Assembly (NCBI GenBank): GCA_905479665.1
Contig: CAJQNM010000775.1
Coordinates: forward strand, 1 to 11,137
DNA from: an uncultured Saprospiraceae bacterium
GTDB lineage: Bacteria; Bacteroidota; Bacteroidia; Chitinophagales; Saprospiraceae
DNA: 11,137 nucleotides
Reading direction: 5' to 3'
Part shown: positions 6,529 to 11,137 of the stretch, piece after piece
How the letters are laid out: every line of letters starts with the position of its first letter
Position numbering within the stretch: position 1 is the first letter of the stretch
Program-made: the position numbers and the translations under genes
The notes under the pieces: model-generated
Told to the model about the DNA's origin: nothing
The model's database searches: none
Seen by the model: only the letters and a program-made list of their open reading frames with translations

Positions 6529-7532
6529 TGCAATCACTGCAACATATCGAATTTGCCAATCCGTGGTACCTTTTGTTGCTTTTGCTCGTGCCACTGGTTG
6601 CGTTTTTTCATTTCAAGCCGGGCCTACATAAACCGGCCGCCTTTCAAGTAGGTAGTTTCGCAAATCTACCGGCGCAAAAATCTTGGCGCATGTTGGGCAG
6701 AAAATTCTTACCAATCCTGTTCTTGGCTTCGCTGGCACTGATCGTCCTCGCCCTGGCCAGGCCCCAACAGGTGCTGAGGGAAGAAGAAGTAACTGCTGAG
6801 GGCATCGATATCGTGCTCGCAATGGACCTCTCTAGCAGTATGCTGGCGCGCGATTTCAAGCCCGATCGATTGGAAGTGAGCAAGCGGGTCGCTGCAGACT
6901 TTGTTGATAAGCGTACACACGACCGAGTGGGCCTCGTAGTGTTTTCTGGAGAATCTTTTACGCAGTGCCCACTGACTACTGACCTCAAGATTGTCCAAAG
7001 ATTTCTCAGCGAGTTGCAGTGCGGAAATTTGGAAGAAGGCACCGCCATCGGCATGGGCCTGGCCACTGCGGTAAATCGCATCAAGGACAGCGATGCCGAA
7101 AGTAAAGTGATCATTCTCCTCACGGATGGTGACAACAACACCGGGTACATCCAACCGATGACAGCCGCGGAAATGGCACGGGAGCTCGATGTCCGTGTGT
7201 ACACCATCGGAGTCGGGAGCAAGGGCATGGCGCTCACTCCTCAGGGCAAGCGCAGTGATGGCAGCTATGTTTTTGACTATGCCAGAGTGATGATTAATGA
7301 ACCTCTACTGCGCAGCATTGCCGAAACCACCGGAGGGAAATATTTCCGTGCATTGAGTGAGCAAGGATTGGAGACCATCTACAATGAAATAGATCAGCTC
7401 GAAAAAACGGAGCGTGAAGTGACCTCCTTCAAAAGATATCATGATCAATATGCCGGGTTTTTGAGCTGGGGATTGATCCTTCTTCTCCTGCAAATTATCT
7501 TGAGCAAAACCGTTCTAAAGTCGTTTCCCTGA
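6528..7532 (+). CDS. batA: BatA, membrane-anchored von Willebrand A protein
   Basis: A 334-residue protein with the BatA/BatB layout: an N-terminal conserved segment IEFANPWYLLLLLLVPL with TM1 (about 13-27), a second TM at about 59-76 ending in ARPQ, a vWA domain (93-290) and a C-terminal TM (about 309-328). MIDAS residues are intact: DLSSS (Asp100, Ser102, Ser104), Thr172 in EGTAIGMGL, and Asp200 in LLTDGDNN. TM2 and TM3 flank the vWA domain, so it faces the periplasm if TM1 enters from inside. It probably binds another Bat component through the metal site. The GTG start at 6528 overlaps the upstream TAG by one base and gives the canonical N-terminus. BatB follows after 2 bases and is a paralogue. 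Assigned BatA on gene order (first of the two vWA genes). Confidence 0.95.
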   Translation: MQSLQHIEFANPWYLLLLLLVPLVAFFHFKPGLHKPAAFQVGSFANLPAQKSWRMLGRKFLPILFLASLALIVLALARPQQVLREEEVTAEGIDIVLAMDLSSSMLARDFKPDRLEVSKRVAADFVDKRTHDRVGLVVFSGESFTQCPLTTDLKIVQRFLSELQCGNLEEGTAIGMGLATAVNRIKDSDAESKVIILLTDGDNNTGYIQPMTAAEMARELDVRVYTIGVGSKGMALTPQGKRSDGSYVFDYARVMINEPLLRSIAETTGGKYFRALSEQGLETIYNEIDQLEKTEREVTSFKRYHDQYAGFLSWGLILLLLQIILSKTVLKSFP

Positions 7533-7534
7533 TT

Positions 7535-8560
7535 ATGTTTCGGTTCGAACATATCGAGTACCTCTATTTGCTTATCGCTTTGCTGCCGCTTGGTGCTCTG
7601 ATCTGGCTGGGGTGGCGCTGGTACCTGGGTCAGCAAGCCCGCATCGGTGACATGGCCCTTATCGAAGATCAAGCGGAGAAAATAAGTCCGCGACGGTATC
7701 GCTGGATGAGCATTTTGACGCTCCTGGCTTTTGCCTGTGGGGTAGTGGCGTGGGCCAATCCACAATGGGGGGCCAAGCGAGAAAAAGTAAAAACACGCAG
7801 CTCCGACATCTTCGTAGCACTTGACATTTCCACCAGCATGTATTGTGAAGATATTGCTCCCAATCGCATGGAGGTCGCGAAGAGATTTGCGCAAAATTTG
7901 ATTGAAGAGCTGCGGGGCGAGCGCATTGGTCTCATTCTTTTTGCCGGCAATGCGTATCTCCAGATGCCGCTTACCACAGACTATGCAGCGGCACAGTTGT
8001 TCGTCCGATCGGCAAGTCCTAGCCTCGCCTCGACCCAGGGCACTGCGCTGGAAGATGCCATTACAACCGCCCTAGAAAATTTTGAACAGGGCAAAAAATA
8101 CCATAAGTCGATGATCATCATCTCCGATGGAGAGGATCACGACACAGAGGCACTAGCAAAGGCCGAGGAAGCCGCGAATGGGGGCCTGGCCATCTTTTCC
8201 ATTGGCGTCGGTACTGCTGAGGGAAGCTTTATTCCGATTAGAACTCCCAATGGTCAGAACGATTGGAAACGAGGCAGCGACGGTCAGCCCGTGCGCACCA
8301 GACTCAACGAGACTCTTTTGCGAGAGTTGGCCTCTGTTGGAGAGGGACATTATTTTAATCTCAGCAACGAGGCTGATGTGCTCGCATCCATAAAGGCCCG
8401 GGTAAACCAGATGGAAAAAAGAGAGTACGAGGAGCGTTCTTTTACCGAATACGAGAGCTACTACCAGCTTTTTCTCGGCTTAAGTCTTATATTTTTACTG
8501 CTCGAATGGATCATTGCCAACAATCTTTTCGTTAATGGAAAAAGATGGTTCAACCTATGA
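7535..8560 (+). CDS. batB: BatB, membrane-anchored von Willebrand A protein
   Basis: A 341-residue paralogue of BatA with the same architecture: FEHIEYLYLLIALLPLGALIWL (TM1, about 10-26), TM2 at about 57-74 ending ANPQW, a vWA domain (90-295) and TM3 at about 310-327. The MIDAS is complete: DISTS (Asp97, Ser99, Ser101), Thr170 in QGTALEDAI, and Asp198 in ISDGEDHD. The SDGED version of the third motif and the shorter loop around AGNAYLQMPLTTDY (137-150) fit BatB. It starts with ATG 2 bases after BatA and its TGA overlaps the preferred BatC start. It probably forms a hetero-complex with BatA and receives MoxR action. Confidence 0.95.
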   Translation: MFRFEHIEYLYLLIALLPLGALIWLGWRWYLGQQARIGDMALIEDQAEKISPRRYRWMSILTLLAFACGVVAWANPQWGAKREKVKTRSSDIFVALDISTSMYCEDIAPNRMEVAKRFAQNLIEELRGERIGLILFAGNAYLQMPLTTDYAAAQLFVRSASPSLASTQGTALEDAITTALENFEQGKKYHKSMIIISDGEDHDTEALAKAEEAANGGLAIFSIGVGTAEGSFIPIRTPNGQNDWKRGSDGQPVRTRLNETLLRELASVGEGHYFNLSNEADVLASIKARVNQMEKREYEERSFTEYESYYQLFLGLSLIFLLLEWIIANNLFVNGKRWFNL

Positions 8561-9282
8561 TTAGCAAATTGTTTTATCTGACCGTTTTATTCGCCGTAGT
8601 GGTTGCTTTGCCTGGCGTGGCACAAAATGGTCAAGCCCATGATCTGCGGCGTGAAGGAGATCGAAATTATGATAAGAAAGAATTTCTCCGTGCGGAAGAG
8701 GCTTACCGAAAATCTGGTCTACTGGAACCCACCTCGAAAGGGACTTTTAACTTAGGTAATTCGATTTTCAAACAGCGACGCTACGAGGATGCCTCAGAAC
8801 AATTTGAAAGAGCCCGTGATCTCGCTTCCGATGATCGGGTCAAAGCTGATTCGTGGTACAATTTGGGAAATGCCAAATACCTCAATGGCGAGTTTGAGCC
8901 AAGTGTCAATGCTTACAAAGAGGCCCTCAAATTAAATCCAGATGATCTGCATGCCAAACAAAATTTGCTAATGGCCATGCGTGAGTTGCAGCAGCAGCAG
9001 CAGGAGCAACAACAGCAGCAGGAGGATCAGGAAGAACAGGAGAACCAAGACGAGCAAGATCAGCAACAACAACAGCAGCAGCAAGATCAGCAGCAACAGC
9101 AACAGTCGCAAGGCGATGAAGATGACAATCCCCAAGAGCAGCCAGAGCCGCAAGAACAAGAGCAGCAACTCTCTAAGGAGCAAGCCATGCAACTCTTAAA
9201 AATTATCGAAGAAGAGGACCAAAAAGTACAAGAAAAAATGCGACAAGGAACACCGGAAAAAAAGAAAGCTAAAGACTGGTGA
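8557..9282 (+). CDS. batC: BatC, exported TPR protein with Gln-rich tract
   Basis: A 241-residue periplasmic protein. I chose the ATG at 8557, which overlaps the BatB TGA (ATGA) and yields a normal signal peptide (MISKLFYLTV... to about residue 22, GVAQN); ATG 8545 would add MVQP. Three TPR-like units follow: about 27-59, 61-94 (FNLGNSIFKQRRYEDASEQF) and 98-131 (WYNLGNAKYLNGEFEPSVNA, ALKLNP). Residues 145-204 form a Gln/Glu/Asp-rich low-complexity linker. The C-terminus (209-241) is a charged helix ending KAKDW, a tail shape seen in BatC proteins. TPRs usually hold partner proteins, so a scaffold role among BatA, BatB and BatD is likely. The stop overlaps the next ATG by one base. Confidence 0.92.
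   Translation: MISKLFYLTVLFAVVVALPGVAQNGQAHDLRREGDRNYDKKEFLRAEEAYRKSGLLEPTSKGTFNLGNSIFKQRRYEDASEQFERARDLASDDRVKADSWYNLGNAKYLNGEFEPSVNAYKEALKLNPDDLHAKQNLLMAMRELQQQQQEQQQQQEDQEEQENQDEQDQQQQQQQQDQQQQQQSQGDEDDNPQEQPEPQEQEQQLSKEQAMQLLKIIEEEDQKVQEKMRQGTPEKKKAKDW
8989..9168 (+). repeat. CAG/CAA-rich low-complexity tract in batC
   Basis: This stretch is dominated by CAG, CAA, GAG and GAT codons and encodes runs of up to eight glutamines separated by Asp/Glu. CAG and CAA are mixed, so it is an imperfect rather than pure trinucleotide array. Five consecutive CAG codons occur at 8989-9003. On the opposite strand it yields a spurious leucine-rich frame. Length variation by slippage in multiples of three would keep the gene in frame. 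Confidence 0.9.
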
Positions 9283-9764
9283 TGAAGGCCTTCCTTACCA
9301 CACTTATGATTGGGATTTCCTCATTGATCCATGCAGCTACTGCAGTAGATACATTTGTGGTCATGGTCGGTAGTGATACCATCGCACAGGGAGACATCCT
9401 CGAAGTGAAATTTCTCCTGAAGAATATCGATGGGCAAATTGAGCGCCCAGATTTTGCCGGATTTGAAATCGTGGGCGGACCAAATCAATCCTCAAGCTTC
9501 CAATTTATCAATGGGAAGTCCGCCAGCAGTATCAGTCATAGCTACTGGCTAAGGGCTCCGGAGCCGGGAGTGTTTTACCTAGGGCCTGTGTACGTAAAAA
9601 CGGGAGATGGGGGCACACTAGAATCTGGTCCCGTTGAAATTTCCGTTCTCCCGGAAAGTGGCGATGCTCCCACGCGCCACGGGGTCATAGAGGAATCAGC
9701 CGATCCAAATTCTCTCTGGCAGCACACTCCTGCAAAACCCAAACTGAAAACCAGGAAAATATGA
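9282..9764 (+). CDS. Single-domain BatD-like exported protein
   Basis: A 160-residue protein, probably periplasmic, between BatC and BatD. A signal peptide covers about 1-21 (MKAFLTTLMIG... HAATA). The mature part is one beta-rich domain matching the first domain of BatD: here PDF at 56-58, VGGP at 64-67 and NGKSAS at 77-82; in BatD PDF at 55-57, VSGP at 63-66 and NGKGS at 76-80, with similar flanking strands and an ending in an alternating strand before a Ser/Pro linker. There is no membrane anchor and no second or third BatD domain. The tail (about 130-160) is short, polar and basic (PKLKTRKI). Start ATG 9282 shares one base with the BatC TGA (TGATG); GTG 9279 would add one Met. The stop overlaps the BatD ATG. 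It looks like a duplicated, free-standing BatD module rather than a broken gene. Confidence 0.85.
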   Translation: MKAFLTTLMIGISSLIHAATAVDTFVVMVGSDTIAQGDILEVKFLLKNIDGQIERPDFAGFEIVGGPNQSSSFQFINGKSASSISHSYWLRAPEPGVFYLGPVYVKTGDGGTLESGPVEISVLPESGDAPTRHGVIEESADPNSLWQHTPAKPKLKTRKI

Positions 9765-11137
9765 GGGTGTTTGTGCTGGTCGCGACCTGGATGCTGTGCT
9801 GGCTTGCAGCTTCCGCTCAAAGTCCATTCGTAGCTACTGCAGATGTCGGTTCCATCCCGGCCGGAAGCACCTTTCAAGTCTCTTTCACGCTAAATAATCT
9901 GGAAGGGCAAAACTTTGCCGCTCCAGATTTCAGGCCACTTCGAGTAGTGAGCGGACCGATGAGATCTTTCCAGCAGACCATCGTCAATGGCAAAGGCTCC
10001 AAGAAAACCAGCTACAATTTTACCATTCAGGCAGTAAAAGAGGGTACCTATGAGATACCTGGGGCGAGCATTGTCGCTGGCGGCAAAACCATTTTATCCA
10101 ATAGCCTGAAGATCAAAGTCACCAAAGCGAACGATCCCGCAACATTGGCCGATCTAAAAGCCGGATCAGGTTTTTTCCTCCGGGCAGAAATTGATAGCAG
10201 TGAGGTCTATATAGGAGAGCAAGTCGTCGTCCGGTATCGGATCTATACCCGTATCAACATCGACAATTTTAATATCATCTCGGAGAGCCCTTATGAGGCA
10301 TGCTTTGCTCAAGCCATGGACGCGTATAAAGAACCTGTTGTTTCTACCGAGGTCAATGGCATAAACTACAGCACAAAAGTGCTGCGCAAGGTGGCCCTCT
10401 TCCCCCAGCAAAGTGGTCGGATTGAAATTGAACCTATGGTGCTCCAGGTGGGCATTCAAAAGAAACGCCGCAATGGTTTTGGTGGTTTTTTCTCCTCGAT
10501 GAGTTATGATCGCAAGAACCTTACCTCCAATGGTCTGACACTGCAAGTCCAATCTCCCTATGTAGGTGCTCCAGACAATTTTATTGGTGCCGTGGGCCAA
10601 TTTAAAGTGGCCCAGCAACTGAGTCGGCAGAGAGCAACCACGGATGATGCAGTTGTTCTGGCCGTACGTTTTTCCGGAAACGGAGATGTCAAAACCATTC
10701 GGGCACCTAAGTTGACTCTACCTCCCGGAGTGGAGTCGTACGACCCCAAGACCACCCTGGAGCGGATGATCAATGCAACCGACTCGATTCGTGGTGAAAA
10801 GGTCTTTGAGTACCTGCTCACCTTTAAGCAGGCAGGAAGTTTTGAGATCATCCCAGCCCTGAGTTATCTCGACCCAGACCTGGGGCAATTTATAACGTTT
10901 TCCGATTCACTCACTGTCCTGGTTAGCGCAGGCAAAAAAAAGCAGCCTAGCGACAACAATCTCGATGTCGCGCAAGAAAATGACAGCTGGGGGCACTATC
11001 GGATGGAGGGCAAAGTGAAACGCCAACGCCCACCCCTTATCCTGCGTCCATTGTATTGGGCATCATTTGGTCTACCGGTCATCGCATTTCTCGTGCTGGC
11101 CTGGAGACAAAAGGTTCAGGAAAGAAAACCAGAGATG
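9761..11137 (+). CDS. batD: BatD, C-terminus cut by window edge
   Basis: 459 codons remain open to the last base of the window, so the end is missing. A signal peptide (1-19, AASAQ) is followed by three beta-rich domains: about 22-122, 135-265 and 280-390. Each closes with a similar signature: KEGTYEIP (93-100) and SNSLKIKV (113-120); QSGRIEIEP (217-225) and SNGLTLQV (256-263); QAGSFEIIP (357-365) and SDSLTVLV (381-388). A membrane helix follows at about 430-448 and then a basic segment, with the rest presumably cytoplasmic. This is the BatD layout: a large periplasmic, Ig-like protein anchored near its C-terminus. The ATG overlaps the stop of the small BatD-like gene (ATGA). Its likely role is an envelope-facing partner of BatA and BatB. 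Whether BatE follows cannot be seen. Confidence 0.93.
   Translation, partial: MRVFVLVATWMLCWLAASAQSPFVATADVGSIPAGSTFQVSFTLNNLEGQNFAAPDFRPLRVVSGPMRSFQQTIVNGKGSKKTSYNFTIQAVKEGTYEIPGASIVAGGKTILSNSLKIKVTKANDPATLADLKAGSGFFLRAEIDSSEVYIGEQVVVRYRIYTRINIDNFNIISESPYEACFAQAMDAYKEPVVSTEVNGINYSTKVLRKVALFPQQSGRIEIEPMVLQVGIQKKRRNGFGGFFSSMSYDRKNLTSNGLTLQVQSPYVGAPDNFIGAVGQFKVAQQLSRQRATTDDAVVLAVRFSGNGDVKTIRAPKLTLPPGVESYDPKTTLERMINATDSIRGEKVFEYLLTFKQAGSFEIIPALSYLDPDLGQFITFSDSLTVLVSAGKKKQPSDNNLDVAQENDSWGHYRMEGKVKRQRPPLILRPLYWASFGLPVIAFLVLAWRQKVQERKPEM

Noticed and set aside
6644..7237. Long minus-strand open frame (197 residues) inside batA
   Set aside because: It is antisense to a firmly identified vWA gene, shows Ser/Arg-rich shadow composition and no recognisable domain.
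8968..9192. Leucine-rich minus-strand open frame opposite batC
   Set aside because: It is the complement of the Gln codon array (CAG/CAA read as CTG/TTG); no start context or independent support.
10166..10618. 150-residue minus-strand open frame inside batD
   Set aside because: It lies entirely antisense to BatD domains 1-2, with no signal, motif or promoter of its own.
3732..11137. The whole moxR-to-batD cluster as a new defence or mobile system
   Set aside because: Gene order and domains match the known Bat operon of Bacteroidota; no mobile-element or defence-specific genes flank it.

Overview
The window looks like chromosomal DNA of a Bacteroidota bacterium. The taxonomic evidence is a complete 'Bat' (Bacteroides aerotolerance) cluster, an HAMP-less RprX-like sensor kinase with its OmpR-type regulator, a DUF1573 exported protein, lipobox lipoproteins, TAnnTTTG-type promoter boxes and few recognisable Shine-Dalgarno sequences. 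Moderate GC and protein style would suit the Saprospiria or a related environmental lineage, but that is only an impression. I see no tRNA, rRNA, insertion sequence, CRISPR array or phage gene.

Left part (1-3008). A DUF1573 exported protein runs leftward off the window edge. A 150-base divergent intergenic region separates it from a rightward cluster: sensor histidine kinase, OmpR-family response regulator (GTG start overlapping the kinase stop), and two tiny putative lipoproteins that look like divergent copies of one another. The intergenic region holds TAnnTTTG boxes on both strands and repeated GTTAA elements spaced by whole helical turns.

Middle (2982-3677). One leftward gene encodes an unrecognised, probably periplasmic protein. 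Its 3' end overlaps the second lipoprotein gene by 27 bases, and its promoter region abuts the Bat operon.

Right part (3732-11137). Eight rightward, tightly packed genes form the Bat operon: MoxR AAA+ ATPase, DUF58 protein, an exported one-TM protein with a DUF4381-like cytoplasmic tail, BatA and BatB (membrane-anchored von Willebrand A proteins, both with intact MIDAS), BatC (exported TPR protein with a long Gln-rich tract), a small exported BatD-like single-domain protein, and BatD (cut by the window edge while still open). From the DUF58 gene onward every junction is a short overlap or a 2-base gap, so translation is probably coupled. By analogy with other MoxR/vWA systems, the ATPase would remodel or activate a vWA-based envelope complex. 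BatC and the beta-rich BatD-type domains would be the periplasmic parts. The historical link to oxygen tolerance is not well established in other species.

The core system is therefore known. The less ordinary parts are the extra single-domain BatD-like gene, a similar beta-domain signature recurring in three proteins of the operon, the lipoprotein pair behind the two-component system, and the possible regulator-binding boxes and near-leaderless promoter before the kinase.
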